From NCBI GenBank assembly GCA_017472255.1, contig JAFUQU010000003.1, positions 1 through 44,765 on the forward strand: a stretch of 44,765 nt of DNA. Direction: 5' to 3'. Shown here piece after piece: positions 17,785 to 25,738 of the stretch. The DNA is from Clostridia bacterium. GTDB lineage: Bacteria; Bacillota; Clostridia; Oscillospirales; CAG-272. Numbering within the stretch: position 1 is the stretch's first letter; every line of letters starts with the position of its first letter. The notes under the pieces are model-generated. The model searched no databases. It was given only the letters and a program-made list of their open reading frames with translations, and was not told the origin of the DNA. Both the position numbers and the translations under genes were made by a program.

Positions 17785-19875
17785 TCAATCGTGCAGCAGA
17801 TTCGTCATGCTGTGCATACTGACGCCCAGCGTGGACAGATTGTGCAGCAGCGCAGAGGTCGCGGGCGGCAGAATTCCGCCGACGCCCAGCAGAATCAGCA
17901 TCAGATTGAAGCTGATGATAAAGCGGTAGTTGACGCTTACACGCTTCATAAGCGCCGTGCTGATTCGGCGAAGCGTCACCAGCGCCCAAAGATCGTCTGC
18001 TGCCAGCGTGATATCCGCAATCTCCCTTGCGATGGCGGCGCCGTCGCGGATGGCGATGCCCGCGTCCGCTTCGGAGAGGGCGGGGGAGTCGTTGATGCCG
18101 TCGCCAAGCATGATTACGCGGCGTCCGGCTTTATGCTCCCGGCGGATGAAGTTGGCTTTATCCTCGGGCAGAACCTCGGCGTAATATTCGTCCACGCCCA
18201 CTGTTTTTGCAACGGAAGCGGCGGTTTTGGCGTTGTCGCCGGTCATCATGACGATTTTGCCGAAGCCAAGCTGCTTGAGCTGGCGGATAACCTCCGGCGC
18301 TTCCTCCCGCAGCGGGTCGGAGATGCAAAGCACCGCCGCCAGCTCGCCGGATATGGCAAGATACAGGTGCGAGTATTCCGCGGGAAGGCTTTCGAAGCGC
18401 TCCCGCTCTGCTTCGGGAATCTTGCAGCCCTCGTCCTCGAAAATAAAGTGATAGCTGCCGATGAGCACCCGCTCGCCGTCCACAACGCTGGAAATGCCGT
18501 GCGCCACCACGTATTCCACCTTGGAATGGCGTTCCTCGTGATGAAGCTCCCGGCGGGTGGCTTCCGCCACGACGGCGCGGGCGATGGAGTGGGGATAGTG
18601 CTCCTCCAGGCAGGCGGCAAGGCGGAGAACTTCGTCCTCCTCCCGATCGCCGAAGGGGATGATTTCCGCCACGGTGGGCATGGCGTGGGTCAGCGTGCCG
18701 GTCTTATCGAAGACGATGGTGTCCGCCTCGGCAACGGCTTCCAGAAAACGTCCGCCCTTGACGGAAATGTGGTGGACGCCGCTCTCCCGCATGGCCGACA
18801 GAATTGCCAGCGGCATGGCCAGCTTGAGGGCACAGGAGAAGTCCACCATCAGGATGGACAACGCCTTGGTCACGTTGCGGGTCAGAAGCCAGGTCAGCAC
18901 CGTTCCGCCCAACGTGATCGGAACCAGCCGATCCGCCAGATGAGCGGCCTTAGCCTCGGAAGTGGATTTCAGCTTCTCCGATTCCTCGATCATGCGGACG
19001 ATGCGGTCATAGCGGCCGCTGCCCATGGCTTTGTCCACGCAGATTACGCACTCGCCGTCCTCAACCACTGTTCCGGCGTAAACATAGCTGCCAGATTCCT
19101 TGTGAACCGGCAGACCTTCGCCGGTGATGGACGCCTGATTGACGCTGGCATCGCCGCCGCAGACTTTGCCGTCCAGCGGAATGCTGCCGCCGGTGCGCAC
19201 GACGATGGTGTCGTTCACCTTTACGTCGCGGACGGGGACGAGAAGCTCCTGTCCCTCCGGCGTGCGCAGCCAGGTTTTGTCCACCTGAAGCGCCATGGTT
19301 CCGGCCAGGTCGTCCACGGATTTCTTGTGCGTCCATTCCTCCAGCAGCTCGCCCAGATTCAGCAGGAACATGACCGACGAAGCCGTGTCGAAATCCCGGC
19401 GGAGGAGGGAAACGGTGATTGCCACCGCGTCCAGCACGGACACTTCGATTTTGCCTTTGAGAAGCGTATTCAGCCCCTGGCGTATATGCTTGACGGCGCG
19501 GCAGATGACATAAACCGTTCGCACGGGCGCGGGCAGAAACAGCTTGCCCACGATCCGCCAGACCACCGACGCCACCAGATTTTCCTCATACTGACGGTTC
19601 AGCGCCCGTCCGGTATGCTCGGGTACAAGCGCCGCGTTTTTCTCATCGGCATACGAAAACCGGGACAGCGCGCCAATCACCCGCGTGCGTGCGGACGCGC
19701 CGGGGGTGTAGCGGATAATTGCGTCGCAGGTGTGGTCGAACACCTTCACATCGGTCACGCCGTCGATATTTCGCAGATAATATTCCAGAATGTCCGCCTG
19801 CTCCAGCGTCATCCTGCTTTGCATCGCATGAATCCGCAGCCGACCCGCCGATTCATGCAGAATCTTACATTTCAT
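17785..19875 (-). CDS. Heavy-metal-translocating P-type ATPase with an atypical metal motif
   Basis: 696 residues from ATG 19875 with CGGAGGG just upstream (an in-frame TTG at 19893 lies before it). An N-terminal ferredoxin-like domain (KCKILHESAGRLRIH, about 1-70) lacks a CxxC pair. Then come the actuator TGE (SITGEGLPVHKESG), phosphorylation site D390 (FDKTGTLT), the P1B signature HP in EHYPHSIARA and GDGINDSPAL. The membrane metal motif, usually CPC, SPC or similar, reads DFSCALKLAMP with C348. A late helix ends HNLSTLGVSMHSM. It should export a transition metal ion; which one is not clear. The DUF6110 gene upstream is cotranscribed. Confidence 0.92.
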   Translation of the reverse strand: MKCKILHESAGRLRIHAMQSRMTLEQADILEYYLRNIDGVTDVKVFDHTCDAIIRYTPGASARTRVIGALSRFSYADEKNAALVPEHTGRALNRQYEENLVASVVWRIVGKLFLPAPVRTVYVICRAVKHIRQGLNTLLKGKIEVSVLDAVAITVSLLRRDFDTASSVMFLLNLGELLEEWTHKKSVDDLAGTMALQVDKTWLRTPEGQELLVPVRDVKVNDTIVVRTGGSIPLDGKVCGGDASVNQASITGEGLPVHKESGSYVYAGTVVEDGECVICVDKAMGSGRYDRIVRMIEESEKLKSTSEAKAAHLADRLVPITLGGTVLTWLLTRNVTKALSILMVDFSCALKLAMPLAILSAMRESGVHHISVKGGRFLEAVAEADTIVFDKTGTLTHAMPTVAEIIPFGDREEDEVLRLAACLEEHYPHSIARAVVAEATRRELHHEERHSKVEYVVAHGISSVVDGERVLIGSYHFIFEDEGCKIPEAERERFESLPAEYSHLYLAISGELAAVLCISDPLREEAPEVIRQLKQLGFGKIVMMTGDNAKTAASVAKTVGVDEYYAEVLPEDKANFIRREHKAGRRVIMLGDGINDSPALSEADAGIAIRDGAAIAREIADITLAADDLWALVTLRRISTALMKRVSVNYRFIISFNLMLILLGVGGILPPATSALLHNLSTLGVSMHSMTNLLHD

Positions 19876-19935
19876 TTCAGCCCTCCGAGACAAAAGCCGC
19901 CGGACGGAAACCGGGCGGCTTTTATCGATATGTAC

Positions 19936-20217
19936 TTATTCTTCCGTGGCGGTGCCATCCGTACCGGCGCACTCGTCTTCCACGACTTCGTCCTGGACGG
20001 AGACGCGGGCTTCGTTGATTGCCTTTGCGTCGGCCAATACGTCGTCAGCGTTTTCGCGGATGGTGCTTACAGCGGTCATGACCGTATCCTTAGCGCGGAG
20101 AGCGGCTGCCGTGGTGTGGGCGTAGAGCTTCTTGGCGTCCTTACTGCCCAGAATTTTCACGCCTGCCGTACCGAACAGTACGCCGCCGGCGAAGATTGCG
20201 ATTTTTTCCCATATCAT
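19936..20217 (-). CDS. DUF6110-like small membrane-anchored protein
   Basis: 93 residues. An N-terminal hydrophobic segment (IAIFAGGVLFGTAGVKILGS) is followed by KDAKKLYAHTTAAALRAKD, a helical region and an acidic tail rich in Glu and Asp. This matches my memory of the DUF6110 family, often encoded beside metal P-type ATPases. The start ATG 20217 has GAGGTGAT upstream and lies about 40 bp from a consensus promoter. The acidic tail could bind metal, or the protein may be an ATPase accessory; both are inference. Confidence 0.8.
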   Translation of the reverse strand: MIWEKIAIFAGGVLFGTAGVKILGSKDAKKLYAHTTAAALRAKDTVMTAVSTIRENADDVLADAKAINEARVSVQDEVVEDECAGTDGTATEE

Positions 20218-20258
20218 TATAATATCACCTCAGGAAATATTATTTTTTAATACCTTAT

Positions 20259-20287
20259 ATTATATCACGGACATCGGGTTCTGTCAA
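20259..20287 (-). promoter_or_regulatory. Consensus promoter for DUF6110-P-type ATPase
   Basis: On the minus strand TTGACA (20287-20282), a 17-nt spacer and TATAAT (20264-20259) match the sigma-A consensus. No obvious operator palindrome overlaps it. Confidence 0.88.
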
Positions 20288-20336
20288 TTATCATGCTTCC
20301 GCTGTTTACGAAAGATTTACAATCCCGTAAAATCCG

Positions 20337-21377
20337 TTATTTGGCAAGCTCGGGGTAGAGAATTTCCGCCAGCGTGGTGTAAGCCTCGGCGAAGCGGCTG
20401 TTGGGCTTGTTGTGGAAAAGCGTCTTTTCCAGATAATACACGCGCCCTTCCTTCACCGCGCGAAGCTCCTGCCAGACCGGATTGCTGCCGTACTGCGACG
20501 CAACCAGCTCTTTCGCCGAATCAACGCCCGCGTGGCACTGCACGATGATGATGTCCGGGTCGGCGGCGTAGACTGTCTCCAGATTGATGTCCAGCCGTTC
20601 CGCGCCGCTGGCGTCGCCCCAGCTGTCCACGATGTTGGAAGCGTTCATGGCGGAAATCATGCCGCCCACGACGGTGTTGGAGGTGTTGGCTTCCAAACTG
20701 TCAGCGCCGGAAAACATACTGAACACGGTGGGCGTATCCTCCGTCGGGCAGCTTGCCAGCACAGACACCACCTCGTCCAGCGCTTTCATCGCCACGCTGT
20801 CCCACAGTTCGGGATGCCCGGTCAGGTTGCAGAACACCTTGAACCACTTGAGGTAATCAGAGAAATCGTTGTATTCCACGGCGATCAGCGGGATGTTCGC
20901 GGCGGCGGCGGGGGCTTCGATGGTGGAATAGCCGCTCATAGCGGTGGAGCAGATGATCAGGTCGGGCTGGAGGGCGAGGATGGTTTCAACGTCCCATTTT
21001 TTGCCTGCGGACGAGGTGGAGACCACGGTCACGCCGTCGTCTGCCGTAATGTCCCGTCCGATGTAATCGTTGTAAAGCTCCACCGCCGTGCTGCCGCCGA
21101 TGCAGCCGATCACGCTGCCGCCCGCCTCATACCAAAGGGTGGTAAAACTGGCGTAGAGGTTGATGGTCTTTCCGGGATTTTTCGCGATGGTGATTTCGGT
21201 GCTACCGTCGCCGGAAGCGTCGGTGAAGGTGACGGAATCGTCGTTGACGACGACTTCGTTCGCCTTGGCGAGGAATTCGTCGCGGATGGCGGTCTTTTCG
21301 GTGTTGTTTTCACCGCTGCCGCAGGCGGTCAGCGTCAGCGCGGCGGCTGCGAGGATGGATGCGAGGATTCTTTTCAT
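20337..21377 (-). CDS. FecB/BtuF-type solute-binding lipoprotein
   Basis: 346 residues. The N-terminus is a lipoprotein signal with lipobox LTAC (Cys 19, ALTLTACGSGENN). The body is a class III periplasmic-binding fold: GSVIGCIGGSTAVELYNDY, then ETILALQPDLIICSTAMSGY and the C-terminal VKEGRVYYL. Such proteins capture ferric siderophores, heme, cobalamin or other metal-tetrapyrrole compounds outside the cell for a FecCD permease. It overlaps the ATPase gene by 4 bp and is the last gene of the operon, an unusual position because binding-protein genes more often come first. Confidence 0.93.
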   Translation of the reverse strand: MKRILASILAAAALTLTACGSGENNTEKTAIRDEFLAKANEVVVNDDSVTFTDASGDGSTEITIAKNPGKTINLYASFTTLWYEAGGSVIGCIGGSTAVELYNDYIGRDITADDGVTVVSTSSAGKKWDVETILALQPDLIICSTAMSGYSTIEAPAAAANIPLIAVEYNDFSDYLKWFKVFCNLTGHPELWDSVAMKALDEVVSVLASCPTEDTPTVFSMFSGADSLEANTSNTVVGGMISAMNASNIVDSWGDASGAERLDINLETVYAADPDIIIVQCHAGVDSAKELVASQYGSNPVWQELRAVKEGRVYYLEKTLFHNKPNSRFAEAYTTLAEILYPELAK

Positions 21378-22171
21378 TCAGGTAACTCCTTCATGCTTTT
21401 GTTTGGGATAAAGAACGGGCAATCGTTGATTTCGTCGTGCAGAATCTGCGCGTCGATGCCGAATACATCGCGCAGATTGCCCGCGGTGAGGATTTCGCCC
21501 GGCGTGCCCGAGACGTAAATGCTTCCGTCCCGGATGGCGCAGAGCCGGTCGGAATAGCGTGCCGCCAGATTCAGATCGTGCAGCACCATCAGGATGGTAA
21601 TGCCCATTTCCCGGTTCAGCCGCCTGACCAGCTCCAGCACCTCCACCTGATAGCCGATGTCCAGGTAGGTCGTCGGCTCGTCAAGAATGAGGATTTCGGG
21701 CTGCTGGGCCACGGTCATGGCAATCCACGCCCGCTGACGTTCGCCGCCGGACAGCGTGGCCAGCGCCTGATTTTCGAGGGCATTCAGCCCGGTCATCGAA
21801 ATGGCGCGGTCGATGATACCCGCGTCGGCGCGGGTCATGCCCCGCCCGAATTTCGCGTAAGGGTAGCGCCCGTAGGACACCAGCGTCCGCACGTCGATGT
21901 CGGGCGGGGAAGTGTGAACCTGCGCGAGGTATGCAATCCGCTGAGCCAGCTTTTTGGGCGGATAGGCGGAAAGCGGTTTTCCGTCGAGGATGGCGCGTCC
22001 GGATTTTGGCGTCACGGCGTGGGAGATGGTTTTCAGCAGGCTGGATTTGCCGCAGCCGTTTTGACCGATCAGCGTGACGATTTTCCCGCGGGGCACGTCC
22101 ATGGTGAGATCGCGGAGGATGGATTTTCTGCCGTATTCGATGGTGATATGCTCAAAACCGAAGTACATCAT
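21374..22171 (-). CDS. FecE/BtuD-type ABC ATPase
   Basis: 265 residues. Walker A is GQNGCGKSSLLKT, the signature LSGGERQRAWIAMTV and Walker B ILILDEPTTYLDIGYQ, with the H-loop in MVLHDLNLAARYSDRL. These match ATPases of iron-siderophore or cobalamin importers. It overlaps the permease gene upstream and the binding-protein gene downstream by 4 bp each, so translation is coupled. Confidence 0.95.
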   Translation of the reverse strand: MMYFGFEHITIEYGRKSILRDLTMDVPRGKIVTLIGQNGCGKSSLLKTISHAVTPKSGRAILDGKPLSAYPPKKLAQRIAYLAQVHTSPPDIDVRTLVSYGRYPYAKFGRGMTRADAGIIDRAISMTGLNALENQALATLSGGERQRAWIAMTVAQQPEILILDEPTTYLDIGYQVEVLELVRRLNREMGITILMVLHDLNLAARYSDRLCAIRDGSIYVSGTPGEILTAGNLRDVFGIDAQILHDEINDCPFFIPNKSMKELPE

Positions 22172-23160
22172 GTCCCTCCTTTGTCCCGCGTGCGCAGCAG
22201 CCAGAGGAAGAACGGCGCACCGATGAAGGACAGTATGATGCTTACCGGCACTTCACCGGGGGGCATAATGACCCGACCGATGGTGTCGCAGACGGTGATC
22301 AGCGAAAATCCCATCAGCACCGACGCGGGGAACAGGTACTTGTAATCCGAGCCGACCAGCAGTCTGGCGATATGCGGCACCACCAGTCCCACGAAGCTGA
22401 TCAGTCCGGCGGCGGAAATCGCGGCTCCCGCCAGCAGCGAGGAAACGGCGATCAGGAAAAAGCGGAAGACTTCGGTGCGAAGTCCCAGCGAATTGGCGGT
22501 TTCGTCGCCCAGCATGAGGATGTTCATTTTCGAAGGCAGGAACAGGCAGGTGAACATTCCCACCAACGCGTAGGGAAGCACCATGAAGAAGCTGTCCCAG
22601 CTTGTGCCGTTCAGCCCGCCCACGAGGAAGCCGGATGCGTTGCCCAGACTGTCGGCGAACAGGGTCTTGATGATGTCGTTGAATGCGCCGAACAGCGCGG
22701 ACACCGCCATGCCGGAGAGAATCATTTTCACCGGGCTGACGCCCTTTTGATAGGCCAGCGCGTAGATGAGCATGGTGGTCACAAACGCGCCGATAATGCT
22801 GCCAACGGGCAGCAGATAGGCCAGATGGGGGAACGCCACCAGCGTCAGATAGCCCACGAAGCTGGCGCCGCCGGTTACGCCGATGGTGGAGGGCGATGCC
22901 AGCGTGTTGCGCATGACGCCTTGCAAAATGCAGCCCGCCAGCGACAGGCAGATGCCAACCAGCCCTCCGGTCAGCACCCTTGGGAAGCGGAGGTTCCAGA
23001 TCAGCAGGCGCGCCATGCTGCCGTCATCCACAAACAGCGCCTTCGCCACCTCGGGAACCGTGAATTTCACCGTGCCGATGCCGGTGCAGACAAACAGCGA
23101 CAGAACGCTGATCATGCCCAGAGCGGCGAGCACAATGGTTCTGCGAAGGGAAACGCTCAT
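22168..23160 (-). CDS. FecCD-family permease
   Basis: 330 residues and about ten hydrophobic segments. Family hallmarks include RFPRVLTGGLVGICLSLAG near residue 60, LQGVMRNTLASPSTIGVTGG, and near the C-terminus AGLISFVGLVVPHIARLLVG and PGEVPVSIILSFIGAPFFLW. This is the homodimeric membrane channel of a BtuCD/FhuBC-type importer. It overlaps both neighbours by 4 bp. Confidence 0.95.
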   Translation of the reverse strand: MSVSLRRTIVLAALGMISVLSLFVCTGIGTVKFTVPEVAKALFVDDGSMARLLIWNLRFPRVLTGGLVGICLSLAGCILQGVMRNTLASPSTIGVTGGASFVGYLTLVAFPHLAYLLPVGSIIGAFVTTMLIYALAYQKGVSPVKMILSGMAVSALFGAFNDIIKTLFADSLGNASGFLVGGLNGTSWDSFFMVLPYALVGMFTCLFLPSKMNILMLGDETANSLGLRTEVFRFFLIAVSSLLAGAAISAAGLISFVGLVVPHIARLLVGSDYKYLFPASVLMGFSLITVCDTIGRVIMPPGEVPVSIILSFIGAPFFLWLLRTRDKGGT

Positions 23161-23657
23161 GTTTTTTCCAAAAACGTGCGGACGGCGTCCCTTGCGTCGG
23201 CGAGATCCTGCGCGTCGGGATGACCCTGGGACAGCTTCTGTTTTTCGAAGCGTTCGGGCGACAGCTTGCCCTCGCGCAGCTTTTTGCCGGTTCGGCGGAG
23301 ATCGATGGCGCCCTGGCAGAGGAAGTGTCCGAGAAGCGTATTATCCCGGGACGCCAGCTCGGTCACTCTCCGGCAGACGTCCTCATAATGCTTTGTGTCC
23401 CGCGAAACGCCCAGCGAACCGAGGACGATGAGCTTCTTGCCGTGGAGCTTGTCGATGAGGGCGATGGTGTCCGGGTCGGCGGAGCCTTTGTCGCACCAGT
23501 AGGTGAGGATGAAGGTGTCGAAACGCTCGATGACCTCGTCGTTGATGTAGCGGATGTTGTAGGGTCCGCAGTGTTCGGGAACAACCTCGGCGGCGGCTTC
23601 GGCCAGCTTGAATGCGTTGCCGGTGATGGTGGAGAAAATAATCGGGATGAGTTCCAT
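23157..23657 (-). CDS. Flavodoxin-fold protein (Flavodoxin_4/BilS-like)
   Basis: 166 residues from ATG 23657, chosen because AAAGGA lies 8 bases upstream; an earlier in-frame ATG at 23684 has no such site. The N-terminal phosphate loop FSTITGNAFKLAEAA is the FMN-binding T-x-T-G-N pattern. Later blocks are TYWCDKGSADPDTIALIDKL and GHFLCQGAIDLRRTGKKL. It resembles the flavodoxin-like proteins found with heme, bilirubin or iron genes in Clostridia. It should carry electrons by FMN in the cytoplasm, here possibly for reducing an imported ferric complex or tetrapyrrole. It overlaps the permease gene by 4 bp. Confidence 0.85.
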   Translation of the reverse strand: MELIPIIFSTITGNAFKLAEAAAEVVPEHCGPYNIRYINDEVIERFDTFILTYWCDKGSADPDTIALIDKLHGKKLIVLGSLGVSRDTKHYEDVCRRVTELASRDNTLLGHFLCQGAIDLRRTGKKLREGKLSPERFEKQKLSQGHPDAQDLADARDAVRTFLEKT

Positions 23658-23675
23658 AATTTGTGTCCTTTCTTG

Positions 23676-23701
23676 GTTAGCCATCGTTAACCTATGGTTA
23701 G
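23676..23701. promoter_or_regulatory. Internal metal-regulator-like site, three half-sites
   Basis: GTTAGCCATCGTTAAC (23676-23691) overlaps GTTAACCTATGGTTAG (23686-23701), giving three half-sites spaced 10 bp apart in the 56-bp gap between the cbiK-like and flavodoxin genes. The first site has the same GTTAGC-N4-GYTAAC plan as the one in the operon promoter at 24798-24813. I see no good promoter with it, so it may be a roadblock site or control a weak internal promoter. Confidence 0.6.
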
Positions 23702-23713
23702 GGCTTCAGCCGC

Positions 23714-24484
23714 TCATTCTGCGATGGCGGCTTTCAGGTGCGAAACGTAAAGCGCGCGGATTTCGGAGTACTCGCCAAGCCCCTTGACGACGGCATTGAC
23801 GGTGAAGCCTTCCGCTTCCAGACGGGATTTCCAGCTGTGAGGCTCGTCGCCCGCCATATCCCGGCAGGCGTGACCGCCGGCGGCGAACAGCAGCGGCGCC
23901 AGCGTGATTTTGCTGCGCCCGGACGCTTTGAGCAGGGGGAGCAGATCGTCAAGGCTGGGCGTGCTTTCCAGCGTGGCGATGAACATATCGTCGAAGCGAA
24001 GCTTCCGGCAGATGTCGGCGAAGTCGGCGTAAAGCCGGTTGGCGTGATGTTCGGAGCCATGTCCCATCAGCACGGTGAGGGAATCCTCGCCGCCCAGCTT
24101 ACCCCGCAGGAAACGGCAGATCGTTTCGATGTCCGAACGGTCGTGGAGCAAAGGCGCGCCGACGCGGATTTTCGCGAAGCGGTCGGCGAATTTCGCGGCG
24201 GCATCGCGGATGGAATCATATTCGGAGCCGCTGATGATATGGGTGGGCTGGATCGCCGCTTCATCGAAGCCCTCGGCTGCGAGCCGTTCCAACGCTTCCT
24301 CCACCGAATCCACGGGCGTGCCCTTCTGGGCGAGCGCCTGACGGGTCATCCTGCCTGTGAACGCGCGCCGGACGGCATAATCGGGAAAAGCCCCGGCGAA
24401 GGTCGCTTCCACCGGTTCGATGGCGTTGGTCAGGGTGGATGGATATGCCGAGCCGTAGCTGGCGGCGATGATCGCTTTTTTCAT
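23714..24484 (-). CDS. cbiK: CbiK-type anaerobic chelatase (sirohydrochlorin cobaltochelatase family)
   Basis: 256 residues, the family length. Start ATG 24484. N-terminal AIIAASYGSAYPSTL and the metal- or substrate-site histidines in LMGHGSEHHANRLY (middle) and LFAAGGHACRDMAGDEPHSW (C-terminal) match CbiK. CbiK inserts Co2+ into sirohydrochlorin in anaerobic B12 synthesis; some homologues handle iron and heme. No signal peptide, so cytoplasmic. No other cobalamin gene is nearby. Instead it is followed by a flavodoxin and an ABC importer, so handling of an imported metal-tetrapyrrole, or iron, is an open alternative. The family is firm, the metal and direction are not. Confidence 0.9.
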   Translation of the reverse strand: MKKAIIAASYGSAYPSTLTNAIEPVEATFAGAFPDYAVRRAFTGRMTRQALAQKGTPVDSVEEALERLAAEGFDEAAIQPTHIISGSEYDSIRDAAAKFADRFAKIRVGAPLLHDRSDIETICRFLRGKLGGEDSLTVLMGHGSEHHANRLYADFADICRKLRFDDMFIATLESTPSLDDLLPLLKASGRSKITLAPLLFAAGGHACRDMAGDEPHSWKSRLEAEGFTVNAVVKGLGEYSEIRALYVSHLKAAIAE

Positions 24485-24516
24485 TTTGATGTATCCTTTC
24501 GTGGTAACTGGGGGCG

Positions 24517-24771
24517 TTATTTCCGGAAAAGCAGGAATCCCTTCTTCTCCCAGGATTCGGTGTGAACGGCGAGCAGGGAATAGCCCATGCCCTCAATCGT
24601 TTCCTTCAGCTTATCGTCGTCCAGCGGGGACTCGGACAGAATTTCCGTGCGCCCCTTTTTATGGGAGGACGTGACCTTTTTGACGGAGAAGGCTTTGCGG
24701 ATGGCTTCGTTGACGTGGGCTTCGCACATACCGCAGGCCATGCCTTCGATTTCAAGTGTGATTTTCAACAT
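24517..24771 (-). CDS. Small HMA-domain metal-binding protein
   Basis: 84 residues from ATG 24771 with AAAGGA 7 bases upstream. The heavy-metal-associated fold carries the binding motif GMACGMCEAHVNEAI near the N-terminus, as in CopZ and MerP. The usual second half follows (SHKKGRTEIL ... LKETIEGMGYSL), then a basic aromatic tail (SWEKKGFLLFRK). No signal peptide, so it should be a cytoplasmic metallochaperone. As the first gene of the operon it could pass metal to or from the CbiK-like chelatase. Confidence 0.9.
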   Translation of the reverse strand: MLKITLEIEGMACGMCEAHVNEAIRKAFSVKKVTSSHKKGRTEILSESPLDDDKLKETIEGMGYSLLAVHTESWEKKGFLLFRK

Positions 24772-24797
24772 GGTGAGGTTCCTTTCCAAACGCGTCA

Positions 24798-24813
24798 GTT
24801 AGCAACTGCTAAC
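24798..24813. promoter_or_regulatory. Inverted-repeat operator of the metal operon
   Basis: GTTAGCAACTGCTAAC is a 16-bp palindrome with 6-bp perfect arms and a 4-bp centre, lying between the -10 box and the HMA start codon where a bound protein would block transcription. In size and TTAGC/GCTAA content it resembles DtxR/IdeR-family boxes, which sense iron or manganese. The same pattern recurs inside the operon at 23676-23691. The regulator gene is not in the window. Confidence 0.7.
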
Positions 24814-24829
24814 CGGTGATGATGAAGAT

Positions 24830-24858
24830 AGTATACATGATTTTTCCGCGTTTGTCAA
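24830..24858 (-). promoter_or_regulatory. Promoter of the HMA-cbiK-flavodoxin-ABC operon
   Basis: Minus-strand TTGACA (24858-24853), 17-nt spacer and TATACT (24835-24830). The operator palindrome lies 17 bp downstream of the -10 box. Confidence 0.88.
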
Positions 24859-24915
24859 CCATATTCCATGAAAAAAACAAAATTCGGCAGAATGTCGATG
24901 GCGTCCCGCTTTCCG

Positions 24916-24930
24916 GTACAAAAAGTGTAC
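24916..24930. promoter_or_regulatory. Palindrome GTACA-N5-TGTAC between divergent promoters
   Basis: GTACAAAAAGTGTAC is a perfect 5-bp-arm palindrome placed 58 bp upstream of the metal-operon -35 and 30 bp upstream of the first two-component promoter. It could be a binding site; no regulator can be assigned. Confidence 0.35.
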
Positions 24931-24959
24931 AGTTTGATCGGCTGCGGGCGGGAGAATGC

Positions 24960-24988
24960 TTGACTTATTCACAAACTTACGATATAAT
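24960..24988 (+). promoter_or_regulatory. Upstream promoter of the two-component operon
   Basis: TTGACT (24960-24965), 17-nt spacer and TATAAT (24983-24988). It lies about 75 bp before the response-regulator start. Confidence 0.8.
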
Positions 24989-25005
24989 ATAAAGTATCTC
25001 CGATA

Positions 25006-25039
25006 ATTTTAATTACATTTTAACTTGCCGTGATATACT
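25006..25039 (+). promoter_or_regulatory. Response-regulator-type promoter with direct repeats
   Basis: ATTTTAA occurs at 25006-25012 and again at 25017-25023, 11 bp apart, followed 10 bp later by TATACT (25034-25039) without a -35 consensus at the right distance. Tandem repeats one helical turn apart in the -35 region, about 10 bp before the -10, are the classic layout for OmpR/PhoB-family activators. Autoregulation by the next gene is inferred. Confidence 0.65.
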
Positions 25040-25063
25040 TTTTACAGAAACGGAGGAATCATT

Positions 25064-25738
25064 ATGCGTTTATTACTTGCGGAGGACGAGCGTGAGCTGG
25101 CGCGCGCCCTGACCGCGATTCTGAACCACGGCGGCTATAGCGTGGACACCGTGTATGACGGACAGGACGCGCTGGATTACCTGCTGGTGGGCGAATACGA
25201 CGGCGCGGTGCTGGATATCATGATGCCAAAGCTGGACGGCATCGAGGTGGTGAGCCGGGTGCGTAAGACCGGCAAACGTCTGCCCATCCTCATGCTTACC
25301 GCCAAATCCGAAATCGACGACCGGGTGCGGGGGCTTGACAGCGGGGCGGACGATTACCTGACCAAGCCCTTCGCTGCCAAGGAGCTGCTGGCACGCCTTC
25401 GCGCCATCACCCGCCGGAATATGGAAGCGCCCGCCACTTCGCTGACCATTGGGCGGCTGACCCTTGATCGGGCGAGCTGCGAGCTTTCCACCCCCGACGG
25501 CTCCATCCGGCTCGCCAACCGGGAATTCCAGATGATGGAGCTGCTGATGTCCAACGCCGGGCACGTGATCTCCACCGAACGGTTCATGGAGAAAATCTGG
25601 GGCTGCGATTCCAACGCCGAACAGAGCGTGGTCTGGGTTTACATCTCCAACCTGCGCAAAAAGCTGGCTTCATTGAACGCGGGGGTTCAAATTACGGTTT
25701 CCCGCGGGCTGGGGTATATTATTGAGGAGGAGAAGTAG
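25064..25738 (+). CDS. OmpR/PhoB-family response regulator
   Basis: 224 residues. The receiver domain has the acidic pair E7/D8, phosphoacceptor D51 (AVLDIMMPKLDG), T79 and K101 (YLTKPF). The C-terminal winged helix (about 128-222) includes ANREFQMMELLMSNAGHVIS and VWVYISNLRKKL. Phosphorylated by the kinase next to it, it should bind tandem repeats such as those at 25006-25023 and 26955-26974. ATG 25064 follows CGGAGG. The kinase gene starts immediately after its stop. Confidence 0.96.
   Translation: MRLLLAEDERELARALTAILNHGGYSVDTVYDGQDALDYLLVGEYDGAVLDIMMPKLDGIEVVSRVRKTGKRLPILMLTAKSEIDDRVRGLDSGADDYLTKPFAAKELLARLRAITRRNMEAPATSLTIGRLTLDRASCELSTPDGSIRLANREFQMMELLMSNAGHVISTERFMEKIWGCDSNAEQSVVWVYISNLRKKLASLNAGVQITVSRGLGYIIEEEK

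Noticed and set aside
17722..20250. Very long plus-strand open frame (842 codons) opposite the P-type ATPase
   Set aside because: The translation is rich in His, Gln, Ala and Gly without any motif, while the minus strand has complete P-type ATPase signatures and start signals.
23157..24484. Cobalamin biosynthesis cluster
   Set aside because: Only the CbiK-like gene is of that pathway; no other cob/cbi genes and no cobalamin riboswitch are visible in the surrounding sequence.
24517..24789. Longer HMA protein starting six codons earlier
   Set aside because: The AAAGGA site fits ATG 24771; the upstream start overlaps that site.
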